Shown here piece by piece: positions 47,536-56,404 of a DNA stretch of 64,000 nucleotides. The translations under genes and the position numbers were made by a program. Position 1 is the stretch's first letter. The number at the start of each line of letters is the position of its first letter. The stretch is from NCBI RefSeq assembly GCF_013340935.1, contig NZ_WHOS01000001.1, forward strand, positions 310,001-374,000, given 5' to 3'. This DNA comes from Azospirillum melinis (lineage in GTDB: Bacteria > Pseudomonadota > Alphaproteobacteria > Azospirillales > Azospirillaceae). The notes below the pieces were generated by a model. The model saw only the letters and a list, made by a program, of their open reading frames with translations, searched no databases and was not told where the DNA came from.

Positions 47536-48321
47536 TCAGCCGACCATCAGGGATTCCGCACCGTCGATCCAGACCGGGGTGCCGGTGATGTGCTTCGCGC
47601 GGTCGGACGCCAGGAACAGCGCAAGCTCCGCCACGTCGAAGCTGTCGCCGGACTTGCCGCCGGTCAGTGGCACCTTACCCTGCGGATACTCGATGGGGGT
47701 CTTCACCGATTCGATATTCCGCATCCTGGTGTTGTCGGGAATATCCGTGTCGATGATGCCGGGGCAGATGGCGTTGACGCGGATGCGGCTCGGCGCCAGT
47801 TCCAGCGCCAGCATCTTCACCATGGCGAGCTGTGCCGCCTTGGTGCAGGAATAGGCGGTGGCGCCGGTGTTGCTGAACACCCGCGTGCCGTTGATCGATG
47901 CGGTGACGATCACCGAGCCGCCGCCCGCTTTCTTCAGGTGCGGAACCGCATGATGCAGCGTCAGATAGGTGCCGCGCAGGTTGGTGTTGATGGTACGGTC
48001 CCATTCGTCCGGCGTCAGGTCGTCGATGGGCGCCCAGACGCCGTTGATGCCGGCATTGGCGAAAACGATGTCGAGCCGCCCGAACTCCTCCACCAACCGC
48101 TCGACCGCCTGCCGCATCGCCGCGTCGTCGCCGACATCCGCAGTCAGGGGAATCGCCTTTCCACCGGCGGCGCGGATTTCGTCGGCGGTCTTCGCGATCT
48201 CGTCCGCGGTGTGGCTCAGCACCCCGACCGAGGCACCGGACTGGGCGAAGCGTATCGCCGACGCCTTACCGATCCCGGACCCCGCACCGGTGACCAGCGC
48301 GACCTTCCCCGTCAAATCCAT
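47536..48321 (-). CDS. Short-chain dehydrogenase/reductase
   Basis: This 261-residue SDR has the NAD(P) motif TGAGSGIGKASA near residue 11, NAG at FANAGING, catalytic Ser in VTASINGT and an active-site YSCTKAA, where YxxxK reads Y-S-C-T-K. Substrate unknown. It is divergent from a FadB/J-like gene across a palindromic operator, so it may act on hydroxyacyl or related substrates in the same regulon. Confidence 0.88.
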   Translation of the reverse strand: MDLTGKVALVTGAGSGIGKASAIRFAQSGASVGVLSHTADEIAKTADEIRAAGGKAIPLTADVGDDAAMRQAVERLVEEFGRLDIVFANAGINGVWAPIDDLTPDEWDRTINTNLRGTYLTLHHAVPHLKKAGGGSVIVTASINGTRVFSNTGATAYSCTKAAQLAMVKMLALELAPSRIRVNAICPGIIDTDIPDNTRMRNIESVKTPIEYPQGKVPLTGGKSGDSFDVAELALFLASDRAKHITGTPVWIDGAESLMVG

Positions 48322-48442
48322 AACCCAAACTCCAGCCAGTGACCTTCGACGCGAGTGCCAACCCGTGACCGCGCCGTTCGGTTCCCGCAGAAGCAGCTTC
48401 GCCCATTAAATTCCGTACAAAGAAATTATATTCCGAAAACTT

Positions 48443-48470
48443 GATTTGATGGGACCGTCTGTTAGACTGA
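48443..48470 (+). promoter_or_regulatory. Putative promoter of the fadB/J-like gene
   Basis: TTGATT (48443-48448) and TAGACT (48465-48470) are spaced 16 nt, about 77 nt before the start codon. A palindromic operator covers the spacer and -10, a layout that suits repression. Confidence 0.4.
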
Positions 48471-48478
48471 CGGTCCGT
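48454..48478. promoter_or_regulatory. Palindromic operator between SDR and fadB/J-like genes
   Basis: GGACCGTC (48454-48461) and GACGGTCC (48471-48478) form perfect 8-bp arms around a 9-nt centre that is itself nearly symmetric. The size and ACCG/CGGT ends suggest a TetR-family regulator of acyl-CoA metabolism. It could control both divergent genes. Confidence 0.55.
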
Positions 48479-48546
48479 GGGCTCCCCATCCATGACGCCG
48501 TCTGTGATCGGATCAGCCCGGACCTTTGGCTTTTCGGAGAGTGCCG

Positions 48547-50670
48547 ATGCCGTCGCCGGCCCAGACTGAAGCGGTTCCGTCCAACCCTGTCCAGTATGCG
48601 CGCCAGGGACGCGTCGGCGTCATCACCGTCGATTATCCGCCGGTGAACGCCGTCGGCCATGGCGTGCGCAGCGGGCTGGTTGCGGCATTGGACGCCGGGC
48701 TGGACGACGATGGGGCCGAGGCACTGCTAATCGTCTGCGCCGGACGCACCTTCATGGCCGGGGCTGACATCCGGGAGTTCGGCAAGCCGTCCGCTCCGCC
48801 GACCCTGCCGGAGGTGGTGGCGCACCTCGATGCGGCGGCCAAGCCGGTGATCGCCGCCATCCATGGCACGGCGCTGGGCGGCGGGCAGGAGGTGGCGCTG
48901 GCCTGCCATGTCCGCGTCGCGTTGAAGTCGGCAAAGCTCGGCCTGCCGGAGGTCAAGCTGGGCCTGCTGCCGGGGGCCGGCGGCACGCAGCGGCTGCCCA
49001 GGCTGGTCGGGGCGGCCAAGGCGCTGGACATGATCCTGTCCGGCGATCCGGTGGGTGCCGAAGAGGCGCTGGCCATCGGCCTCGTCGATGCGGTGGAAGA
49101 CGGCACCTCCCCCCTGGAGGCCGGCCTGCACGCTGCCGAACGGCTGCTGGCCGACGGGAGCCGCCCGCAGCCGGTCAGCGCCCGCACCGACCGCATCGCC
49201 GGCACCGATCCCGCCCTGTTCACAGCGAAGCGGGCCGAGCTTGCAAAGCGGCAACCGCACCTGTTCTCTCCCCACCGCATCGTCGATGCGGTGGAGGCCG
49301 CCGTCACCCTGCCCTTCGACGAGGGTACGGCGCGCGAACGCGAGCTGTTCCTCGCCTGCATGGACTCGCCCCAGCGGGCCGGCCTGATCCACGCCTTCTT
49401 CGCAGAGCGTGAGGTAGCGAAGGTTCCCGGCCTGCCGGCCGGGACGCCGACGCGCGACATCCGCAGGATCGGCGTGATCGGCGCCGGCACCATGGGCGGA
49501 GGCATCGCCATGTGCTTCGCCAATGCCGGCATTCCAGTCGTGCTGGTCGACAGCGCGCAGGAGGGGCTGGAACGCGGCATCGCCGCCATCCGCCGCAATT
49601 ATGACTCCACCCTCCGCAAGGGCCGCCTGACCGCGGCACAGCTGGACGAGCGGATGGCGCTGATCCATCCCACCCTGTCCTACGATGAACTGGCCGACGC
49701 CGATCTGGTGGTGGAGGCGGCCTTCGAGAGCATGGAGGTCAAGCAGGCGATCTTCCAGACGCTGGACCGGACCTGCAAGCCGGGGGCGATCCTCGCCACC
49801 AACACCTCGACGCTGGACGTGGACGCCATCGCCGCGGCGACCGGCCGGCCCCAGGACGTGCTCGGCATGCATTTCTTCAGCCCGGCCAACGTCATGCGCC
49901 TGCTGGAGGTGGTGCGCGGGGCCAGGACATCCGACACGGTGCTGGCGACGGCGATGGGGCTGGCGCGCCGGATCGGCAAGGTCGGCGTGGCGGTCGGTGT
50001 CTGCTACGGCTTCGTCGGCAACCGCATCCTGCACCAGCGCGGCCGGGAGTCGATGGCCCTGGTCGAGGAAGGTGCCAGCCCGGAGCAGGTCGACCGCGTG
50101 CTGACCGAGTTCGGTTTCCCGCTCGGCCATTTCTCGATGACCGACCTTGCCGGGATCGATGTCGGCTGGCGCATCCGCGAGGAGCGGCGCAAGGCCGGCG
50201 ATCCGGAGGCGCAGTCGCCCAACTGGCTCGACACCCTGGCAGAGCGTGGGCGGTACGGCCAGAAGACCTCGGCCGGCGTCTACCGCTACGAGCCCGGCAG
50301 CCGTACCCCGATCCCCGATCCGGAGGTGGCGGCGGTGATCGAGGAGGACCGCCGCCGCCGCGGCATCACCCCGCGTCCGGTCAGCGACGGGGAGGTCCGC
50401 GAACGCTGCCTTTATGCGATGGTGAACGAGGCGGCCAAAATCCTGGAGGAAGGCATCGCCGCCCGTCCGGTGGACATCGACGCCATCTGGCTTCACGGCT
50501 ACGGCTTCCCGTCCTGGCGCGGCGGCCTGCTGTTCTGGGCCAATCAGGAAGGTCTGGGCAAGATCGCCGAAGCGATCCAGCGTTACCACCGCGACATCGG
50601 CGGCCCGCAATGGCGGCCGTCGGCTTTGCTCCTGCAATGCGCCGCCGAAGGCCGGGCCCTCGGATGCTGA
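48547..50670 (+). CDS. Bifunctional enoyl-CoA hydratase / 3-hydroxyacyl-CoA dehydrogenase
   Basis: This 707-residue FadB/FadJ-like multifunctional enzyme has an N-terminal crotonase domain with AIHGTALGGGQEVALACHVRVAL and LPEVKLGLLPGAGGTQRLPRLVG, keeping both catalytic glutamates. An NAD-binding motif RIGVIGAGTMGGGIAMCFANAG begins near residue 303. The dehydrogenase histidine is in GMHFFSPANVM. It carries out two steps of beta-oxidation. The ATG at 48547 has GGAG upstream; a TTG 7 codons earlier is the alternative. No thiolase gene adjoins it, but one lies at 42250. Confidence 0.92.
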   Translation: MPSPAQTEAVPSNPVQYARQGRVGVITVDYPPVNAVGHGVRSGLVAALDAGLDDDGAEALLIVCAGRTFMAGADIREFGKPSAPPTLPEVVAHLDAAAKPVIAAIHGTALGGGQEVALACHVRVALKSAKLGLPEVKLGLLPGAGGTQRLPRLVGAAKALDMILSGDPVGAEEALAIGLVDAVEDGTSPLEAGLHAAERLLADGSRPQPVSARTDRIAGTDPALFTAKRAELAKRQPHLFSPHRIVDAVEAAVTLPFDEGTARERELFLACMDSPQRAGLIHAFFAEREVAKVPGLPAGTPTRDIRRIGVIGAGTMGGGIAMCFANAGIPVVLVDSAQEGLERGIAAIRRNYDSTLRKGRLTAAQLDERMALIHPTLSYDELADADLVVEAAFESMEVKQAIFQTLDRTCKPGAILATNTSTLDVDAIAAATGRPQDVLGMHFFSPANVMRLLEVVRGARTSDTVLATAMGLARRIGKVGVAVGVCYGFVGNRILHQRGRESMALVEEGASPEQVDRVLTEFGFPLGHFSMTDLAGIDVGWRIREERRKAGDPEAQSPNWLDTLAERGRYGQKTSAGVYRYEPGSRTPIPDPEVAAVIEEDRRRRGITPRPVSDGEVRERCLYAMVNEAAKILEEGIAARPVDIDAIWLHGYGFPSWRGGLLFWANQEGLGKIAEAIQRYHRDIGGPQWRPSALLLQCAAEGRALGC

Positions 50671-50693
50671 ATCCGGAATGTGGATTTCAAACT

Positions 50694-50707
50694 GGAAACT
50701 AGTTTCC
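50694..50707. promoter_or_regulatory. Perfect 14-bp palindrome GGAAACTAGTTTCC
   Basis: The perfect palindrome lies directly upstream of a sigma-70-like promoter for the orphan gene at 50844. It is an AT-richer island in GC-rich DNA, which favours a protein-binding site. Confidence 0.55.
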
Positions 50708-50708
50708 G

Positions 50709-50738
50709 TTACTGATTGTTAGGAATCTCCCCTATACT
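50709..50738 (+). promoter_or_regulatory. Putative promoter of the orphan gene at 50844
   Basis: TTACTG (50709-50714) and TATACT (50733-50738) are spaced 18 nt. The -10 is a good match for this GC-rich genome. A leader of about 100 nt would precede the start codon. Confidence 0.45.
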
Positions 50739-50843
50739 CTGTCGTCAGGAATGCCCCGCTGCCCCCCGACCGGCCCCCCAGCCGACGGGATCGACGGAGC
50801 GGACCTGACCCGAGGAACCCGGACCACACCGAAGGGGAAAAGC

Positions 50844-51353
50844 ATGAAGGACATCACCGTCGCAGCCACCGACTGGGGTCTCCACGCCGTCGCCTGCAGC
50901 GGCCTTCGTGACACTCCTCCCTCCGTCTGGCTCGGGACGTTGCGCAACGCGCTGTCCGGTGCCGGCACCGGCCGTAGCCTTTTCCTGGACCTGCGGGAGG
51001 TCGGCAATTCCCCCTTGCCGCCGTCCCATCTGGGAGCCCTGGCGTCGGTCGTCGCACAGGCCGGTCACAGTGCGGTTCTGGTGTCGGACCTCCGGCTCGG
51101 CCATGCGCTGTGCGATGCGGTTCGCCGCAGCGGTTCGAACGGGGAAATGGCTGCCGGCCTGCGCGTGCTGTCCTCGGACGGGCGCGACCGGGTCGCCATC
51201 GCCGCCGCCTACCAGTGGCTGTTGAACGGGCGGGAGCCTGCGGATGCCCTTCTGGTGTCCGACCGCCGCCCGTCTGTCCTAGTCTTCCCCGCTACCGTGG
51301 CGCACAGGCGGCCGACCTACCCCGGTTCCGCCGATCTGCGCCACGCCTCGTGA
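50844..51353 (+). CDS. Hypothetical protein, 169 residues
   Basis: I do not recognise this protein. It appears cytosolic with alternating beta and alpha segments: RSLFLDLREVGN, HLGALASVVAQAGHSAVLVSDLRLGHALCDAVRR and RVAIAAAYQWLLNG. That layout is loosely like STAS or similar small alpha/beta domains, a guess only. The start follows GAAGGGGAAAAG. It is a single gene with its own promoter, upstream palindrome and terminator, placed between a beta-oxidation gene and the flagellar cluster. Confidence 0.7.
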   Translation: MKDITVAATDWGLHAVACSGLRDTPPSVWLGTLRNALSGAGTGRSLFLDLREVGNSPLPPSHLGALASVVAQAGHSAVLVSDLRLGHALCDAVRRSGSNGEMAAGLRVLSSDGRDRVAIAAAYQWLLNGREPADALLVSDRRPSVLVFPATVAHRRPTYPGSADLRHAS

Positions 51354-51410
51354 CCGTCCTGTCGTAACCGCTTCATTTCCGCAGTCGTCGTCGTCTCAAC
51401 TGCCTTTTCG

Positions 51411-51442
51411 CCCCGGCCGGACCCGTCCCGCCGGGGTTTTTT
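51411..51442 (+). terminator. Rho-independent terminator after the orphan gene
   Basis: CCCCGGC (51411-51417) pairs with GCCGGGG (51430-51436), followed by six T residues (51437-51442). It lies 58 nt after the stop and isolates the gene from the flagellar cluster. Confidence 0.85.
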
Positions 51443-51473
51443 ATGTCCATCTGAATTTTCCCGGAAGAATCTG

Positions 51474-51500
51474 CGCCAGCTTTCGCCCGCCGTTCCGTGG
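51474..51500 (+). promoter_or_regulatory. Flagellar-cluster conserved motif, copy 1 (before flgD)
   Basis: CGCCAGCTTTCGC (51474-51486), then 8 nt, then CCGTGG (51495-51500). The same block with the same spacing occurs at 53969 and 57357. It lies between the upstream terminator and flgD, where the operon promoter should be. It does not match sigma-54 or sigma-28 consensus well. Confidence 0.5.
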
Positions 51501-51621
51501 ATAGCCACAGAACGAACGGGGCGGCGCCAGCCCGCCGCCCATCCCGAAAAGCCATCGGCCTGAACCGCCGCGAAATCCCACCCGGATTCCGCGAACGGGC
51601 CGCGATTGGGTGGAGAAGGCG

Positions 51622-52317
51622 ATGCTGGTCGATTCCGTCAGCGCAACGACGTCAACGACGTCGACGAAGTCCACGTCGAGCAGCTCGTCGGCCACGAGCG
51701 CGACCGACAGCTATCAGACATTCCTGACACTGTTGATGAAGCAGCTCGAGGTCCAAGATCCGACCAACCCGGTCGATACGACCACCTTCACCACCCAGCT
51801 CGTCCAGCTGTCCGGACTGGAACAGCAGATGTCGATCAACGACAAGCTTGACGAACTGAACAGCACGGTGTCCGACCTCAGCAGCACCCTGTCGTCCTCC
51901 CTCGGGTCCGGCAGCGGCGCCGTCAATTATTACGGCAAGACGGTCGAGGCCGAAGGCTCCACCACCCCGTTGCAGGACGGCGAAGCGAGCTGGGAATACG
52001 ACCTCGATTCCGCGGCGTCCTCGGTCAAGCTGACCATCACCGATTCCAGCGGCAACACCGTCTACAGCGATGTCAGCTCCTCCACCGCCGCCGGCACGCA
52101 CGAGGTGACCTGGGACGGCGTCGGCACCAACGGCAAGAGCTACAGCAGCGGCACCTACACCCTATCGATCACCGCGCTCGACGCCAACGGCAAGGCCATC
52201 GATACCGCCACCCGCTTCAAGGGCACCGTGACCGCCGTGGACAGCTCGTCCGGCACGGCGGTGCTGAGCGTCGGCGGCGTCAGCCTGTCGGCCGACAAGG
52301 TGCTGACGGTTTCCTGA
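51622..52317 (+). CDS. flgD: Flagellar hook assembly (capping) protein FlgD
   Basis: This 231-residue FlgD scaffolds hook polymerisation. After a Ser/Thr-rich N terminus comes the signature TFLTLLMKQLEVQDPTNPVDTTTFTTQLVQLSGLEQQ in pieces (residues 35-70), then an Ig-like domain with LTITDSSGNTVYSDV and HEVTWDGVGTNG. The ATG at 51622 follows GGAGAAGG; an in-frame GTG at 51610 is the alternative. It is the first gene of the lateral-type flagellar cluster. Confidence 0.92.
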   Translation: MLVDSVSATTSTTSTKSTSSSSSATSATDSYQTFLTLLMKQLEVQDPTNPVDTTTFTTQLVQLSGLEQQMSINDKLDELNSTVSDLSSTLSSSLGSGSGAVNYYGKTVEAEGSTTPLQDGEASWEYDLDSAASSVKLTITDSSGNTVYSDVSSSTAAGTHEVTWDGVGTNGKSYSSGTYTLSITALDANGKAIDTATRFKGTVTAVDSSSGTAVLSVGGVSLSADKVLTVS

Positions 52318-52353
52318 CCCCTCCCCCGGACAATTCGAAAGACAGGTGCCGCC

Positions 52354-53664
52354 ATGAGCCTCACCAGCGCAATGTACAGCGCCACGTCCGGGCTGACCGC
52401 CCAGAGCAAGGCGCTCGCCAGCATCTCCAGCAACATCGCCAATTCCAGCACCACCGGCTTCAAGGGCACGGTGACGGAGTTCACCTCCTACATCAACAAG
52501 ACCACCACGGTGGACGAGCAGGTCGGCGGCGTCATCGCGTCCAACACCCGCAGCGTCAGCCGCCAGGGCGAAATCCAGTCCTCGGCGACCACCACCAACA
52601 TGGCGGTCAATGGCGACGGCTTCTTCGTCGTGTCGGACAAGACGTCGAGCGGCGGCACCTATTTCACCCGCAACGGCTCCTTCTCCACCGATTCCAACGG
52701 GAATCTGGTCAATTCGGAGGGCTATTACCTCTATGGCTGGGCGGTGGGCGACGACGGCACCATCAAGGCCGGCAACAAGACCTCCACCGACAGCCTGGAG
52801 GCGATCAACCTGACCAGCATCAAGGGCACGCCCAAGGCGACCTCGACGCTGGACATCGAGGCCAACCTGCCGTCCGACGCGGCGACCGGCGACAGCTTCA
52901 CCACCGACGTCGAACTGTTCGATGCCCTCGGCAACAGCCATTCGGTGACGATGACCTGGAGCAAGACGGCCGACAACACTTGGTCGCTCAACGCCTCCGA
53001 CCCGACCAGCTCGGCCGACGGCACGACCACGACCGGCACGATCTCCGGTTTCCCGATCTCCATCGCCTTCAACAGCGATGGCTCGCTCGCCAGCGCCACC
53101 CAGACCGACAGCAGCGGCACCACGACCAGCGTCGATCCGTCGGCCATCGGCTTTTCGGTCGGCGGCTGGACCACCGGCGCCAGCGACAGCACGGTGACGA
53201 TGTCGCTCGGCAGCGCCAACAGCACGACCGGGCTGACGCAATACGCATCGGGCGAGAGCACTGCCGCCATCGGCGACTGGACCGCCACCGGCAACGGCTA
53301 CGAGCCCGGCACGTTGACCGGGACCACCATCGACAGCAGCGGCGTGGTGCGCGCCACCTTCGACAATGGCGAGACGCGGGCGATCTACCAGATCCCCATC
53401 GCGACCTTCGCCAACTCCAACGGGCTGGAGAGCGAGAGCGGAACCACCTTTACCCAGACCTTCGAGTCCGGCAATTACCAGCTGCGCACCGCCGGCGACG
53501 GCAAGGCCGGTGAGATCGAGGCCAGCTCGCTCGAAAGCTCCACGGTTGAGCTGACCGACGAGTTCAGCCGGATGATCGTCGCGCAGCAGGCCTATTCCGC
53601 CGCGTCCAAGGTGATGACGACGGCGCAGGACATGCTGGACACGCTGATCTCGATGAAGCGTTGA
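52354..53664 (+). CDS. flgE: Flagellar hook protein FlgE
   Basis: This 436-residue hook protein has the rod/hook N terminus SLTSAMYSATSGLTAQSKALASISSNIANSSTTGFK in pieces and the C-terminal NVE-like heptad region SRMIVAQQAYSAASKVMTTAQDMLDTLISMKR. The middle is rich in Ser, Thr, Asp and Gly and has no cysteine, as is typical. It lies 36 nt after flgD and 4 nt before a small unknown gene. Confidence 0.93.
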   Translation: MSLTSAMYSATSGLTAQSKALASISSNIANSSTTGFKGTVTEFTSYINKTTTVDEQVGGVIASNTRSVSRQGEIQSSATTTNMAVNGDGFFVVSDKTSSGGTYFTRNGSFSTDSNGNLVNSEGYYLYGWAVGDDGTIKAGNKTSTDSLEAINLTSIKGTPKATSTLDIEANLPSDAATGDSFTTDVELFDALGNSHSVTMTWSKTADNTWSLNASDPTSSADGTTTTGTISGFPISIAFNSDGSLASATQTDSSGTTTSVDPSAIGFSVGGWTTGASDSTVTMSLGSANSTTGLTQYASGESTAAIGDWTATGNGYEPGTLTGTTIDSSGVVRATFDNGETRAIYQIPIATFANSNGLESESGTTFTQTFESGNYQLRTAGDGKAGEIEASSLESSTVELTDEFSRMIVAQQAYSAASKVMTTAQDMLDTLISMKR

Positions 53665-53668
53665 CGCC

Positions 53669-53926
53669 ATGGCCGCCGCACCCGACGACCGCTTCGCCCG
53701 CGCCGAAGCCCTGCTGATGGAACACCGGCGGCTGACGGTCCAGGCGCGGGCCCTGCTGGCGAGGACCGCCACGCAGGCCGAGCGGCTGGCAATGGCCGAC
53801 GATCTGATCGCGCTGATCGACGGGCTGGACGTGGAAAAGCGTGCGCTGGGAGCCCGGATCCACCGCGGCCGGGTCGCCAATGCCGCGATGAGCGCCTATG
53901 GGCGGGCGATGGCGACGCGGCGGTAG
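53669..53926 (+). CDS. Small helical protein in the flagellar cluster
   Basis: I do not recognise this 85-residue protein. It is predicted wholly helical, with an amphipathic stretch rich in Arg, Ala and Leu (RAEALLMEHRRLTVQARALLARTATQAERLAMADDLIALIDGL in part). Its place between flgE and flgK and its small helical form suggest a secretion chaperone of FlgN/FliT type. That is inference from context. It starts 4 nt after the flgE stop, so it is translationally coupled. Confidence 0.6.
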   Translation: MAAAPDDRFARAEALLMEHRRLTVQARALLARTATQAERLAMADDLIALIDGLDVEKRALGARIHRGRVANAAMSAYGRAMATRR

Positions 53927-53968
53927 TGGGAGCGGGCAACCGAAGCCGACGCTCCCCTCAAAAATCCC

Positions 53969-53995
53969 CGCCAGTTTTCGCACCACCCGCCGTGG
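53969..53995 (+). promoter_or_regulatory. Flagellar-cluster conserved motif, copy 2 (before the 190-residue gene)
   Basis: CGCCAGTTTTCGC (53969-53981), 8 nt, CCGTGG (53990-53995). It lies 31 nt upstream of the ATG at 54027. The same block occurs at 51474 and 57357. It starts a second transcription unit within the cluster if it is a promoter. Confidence 0.5.
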
Positions 53996-54026
53996 AACCA
54001 GACATCCAAAACCCGGAGCTATCGCC

Positions 54027-54599
54027 ATGGCGCTCAAGCAGACCCTGCGCAAGCCGGCCCCGCCGAGGCCCGTTCTGACCAAGGCCCAGGCTCCCGTCCA
54101 ACCCCTCGCCTGGACCCCTGACCGGAGCGGCACGCCGGAAACCCCGACCATCTTCCTCCGCGTCGACGCGGTGGAGGTGCTGGAGGCCTTCGTCGCCGAA
54201 CTGGACCGCGCCGCAACGCGCGCCGAGGCGGCGGTGCGCGAGGGGCGGCCGCGCGATGCGCTGCTGGCGGCGGGCGACATGCAGACGCTGCTGCGGAGCT
54301 GGAAGGACCGGCTGGCCGATGCGCTGGCGCAGACGCGCAGCAAGCGCGTCGCCCCTGCCGTGCGCGGCGCCGCCAAGGCCGCCGCCGACCGGGTCCTGCC
54401 GGCGCTGGCCGCCCGCATGCGGGAGATGGAGGCGCAGATCAGGGTCCACCGCGCCCGCCAGACCGCCATCGGCGCCGCCCTGCGCGCCGCCTCCACCGCA
54501 CCGGCCGGCGTCTATGGCGTCGCTTATGGCCCCGGCGCCCGCTATGGCGCGCGGGTGGCGATGCGCACCACCGGCCATGTCGTCGGCCTGACGGCCTGA
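54027..54599 (+). CDS. Unrecognised basic protein in the flagellar cluster
   Basis: This 190-residue protein is not recognised. A Pro-rich basic N terminus (LKQTLRKPAPPRPVLTK) precedes a long helical region (residues 45-150) and a Gly/Ala-rich C terminus (GVYGVAYGPGARYGARVAMR). The start follows CGGAG. Being just before flgK, it could be a chaperone or assembly factor for hook-associated proteins. The GC-rich frame is open far upstream, so the start is set by the ribosome-binding site and the motif position. Confidence 0.6.
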   Translation: MALKQTLRKPAPPRPVLTKAQAPVQPLAWTPDRSGTPETPTIFLRVDAVEVLEAFVAELDRAATRAEAAVREGRPRDALLAAGDMQTLLRSWKDRLADALAQTRSKRVAPAVRGAAKAAADRVLPALAARMREMEAQIRVHRARQTAIGAALRAASTAPAGVYGVAYGPGARYGARVAMRTTGHVVGLTA

Positions 54600-54635
54600 C
54601 CATTTGAGCGCGGAAAGCCGGAAAGGAGGCCCGCC

Positions 54636-56393
54636 ATGTCGCTTCGCGTCGCCAGTTCCATCGCCTCATCGGCGCTGCGCACGTCCGAGGTCGGGATCGC
54701 CGTCGCCTCCTCCAACGTCGCCAATGCCGACACCGACGGCTACACCCGCAAGACCGCGTCCAACGTCACCCGCAGCACCGGCGTCAACGTCGCCAGCGTC
54801 GACGTCACCGCGGTCAGCAGCAACGTCGACCGCTATCTGCTGAAGACGCTCGTATCGGCCCAGTCCGACCTCGGCTACACCGATACCCGCAACAGCTATC
54901 TCGACCAGATGCAGTCGGCCTTCGGCAGCGTCAGCGACGACGACAGCGGCGGCACCGACATCGGGTCGATGATCGACGCGCTGGCCGACACGCTGGGCAC
55001 GCTCGCCACCTCTCCCGAAAGCGAGAGCGCCAAGGCCGCCACCGTACAGGACCTGTCTGATCTGGCGGAGACGCTGCGCAACACCTCCTCATCCATCCAG
55101 TCGCTGCGCGCCCAGGCCGACGACGAGATCGCCACCACCGTCGACACCATCAACGAGACGCTGACCGGCATCGATTCCCTCAACGACCGGATCGTGAAGG
55201 GCAAGGCGCTGGGCCAGAACGTCACCGACCTGGAGGACCAGCGCAACACCGCGCTGAAGAGCCTGTCCAAGTCCATCGACGTCACCTATCAGGTCGACGA
55301 CAGCGGGCTGATGCGCATCTCCACCGCGTCGGGCAAGTCGCTGCTTGACAGCAAGGTGCATGAGCTGTCCTACACGCCGGCCGCGTCGGTCAGCGCCGGC
55401 ACTGCCTACAGCGCCAGCGGCAGCAGTGGGTTCAATGGCATCATGCTGAACGGAGTGGACGTCACCGGCTCGTCGCTCGGCGGTTCGCTGGGCGCGCTGG
55501 TTCAACTGCGCGACACCGACCTGCCGGCGCAGCAGGCCGGCCTGGACGAGCTGGCGACCACCCTGATCGACACGCTGAACGCCATCCAGAACCAGGGCAC
55601 CTCCTACCCGGCGCCACAAAGCCTGACCGGCACAGAGACCGTCTCGGCCGGCGACGCGCTGAAGGTGACCAGCGGCACCCTGCGCGTCGCCGTCACCGAC
55701 AGTTCCGGCACGGCGGCGGAGGTCCTCGACATCGACCTGTCGACCAAATCGACCCTTCAGGACGTCGTTGACGCCATCAACACGATGAGCAATGCCTCGG
55801 CCTCGATTTCCGCCGATGGCAAGCTGGTCATCTCCACCAACAGCGCCAGCAACGGCATCGCGCTGGGCGGCGACGCCAGCGATGGCACCACGGGCACTTT
55901 CTCCGACGCCTACGGCCTGAACGACCTGCTGACCGGCACCGGAGCCTCCGATATCAAGGTCGCTACCCGCATCGCCAACGACAGCAGCCTCCTCGCCACC
56001 GGGGCCCTGTCCTCCGCCAGCGGACTGACCGCCGGCGGCACGGCGCTGACCAGCGGCGAGGGATCGGTGGCGAAGGCGCTGTCGGCAGCCTTTTCCGCCA
56101 GCTACGACTTCGATGCCGCCGGGTCGTTGAGCGCCCGCAGCACGAGTTTCGCCGGCTATGTCGGTGCGGTGATTCAGGGGGCGGCGACGCTCGCCGACAA
56201 GGCATCCACCGCCTACGACAGCCAGAAAACCTACACCAGCAGCCTCGAATCGACTTTCTCGTCGCAGAGCGGCGTGAACGTCGACGAGGAGACCGCCGCG
56301 ATCTCCACCCTGCAATCCGCCTACGAGGCCGCCGCCGCGGTCATGAAGACGCTGCAGGAGATGTTCAGCACGGCGCTCGACATGGTCCAGTAG
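54636..56393 (+). CDS. flgK: Hook-associated protein 1, FlgK
   Basis: This 585-residue FlgK forms the hook-filament junction. The N-terminal helix region ALRTSEVGIAVASSNVANADTDGYTRK and the C-terminal VNVDEETAAISTLQSAYEAAAAVMKTLQEMFSTALDMVQ-type coiled coil (in pieces) are characteristic. The ATG follows AAAGGAGG. Flanking flgL and flagellin confirm the role. Confidence 0.92.
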   Translation: MSLRVASSIASSALRTSEVGIAVASSNVANADTDGYTRKTASNVTRSTGVNVASVDVTAVSSNVDRYLLKTLVSAQSDLGYTDTRNSYLDQMQSAFGSVSDDDSGGTDIGSMIDALADTLGTLATSPESESAKAATVQDLSDLAETLRNTSSSIQSLRAQADDEIATTVDTINETLTGIDSLNDRIVKGKALGQNVTDLEDQRNTALKSLSKSIDVTYQVDDSGLMRISTASGKSLLDSKVHELSYTPAASVSAGTAYSASGSSGFNGIMLNGVDVTGSSLGGSLGALVQLRDTDLPAQQAGLDELATTLIDTLNAIQNQGTSYPAPQSLTGTETVSAGDALKVTSGTLRVAVTDSSGTAAEVLDIDLSTKSTLQDVVDAINTMSNASASISADGKLVISTNSASNGIALGGDASDGTTGTFSDAYGLNDLLTGTGASDIKVATRIANDSSLLATGALSSASGLTAGGTALTSGEGSVAKALSAAFSASYDFDAAGSLSARSTSFAGYVGAVIQGAATLADKASTAYDSQKTYTSSLESTFSSQSGVNVDEETAAISTLQSAYEAAAAVMKTLQEMFSTALDMVQ

Positions 56394-56404
56394 AGGAGAC
56401 CGCG

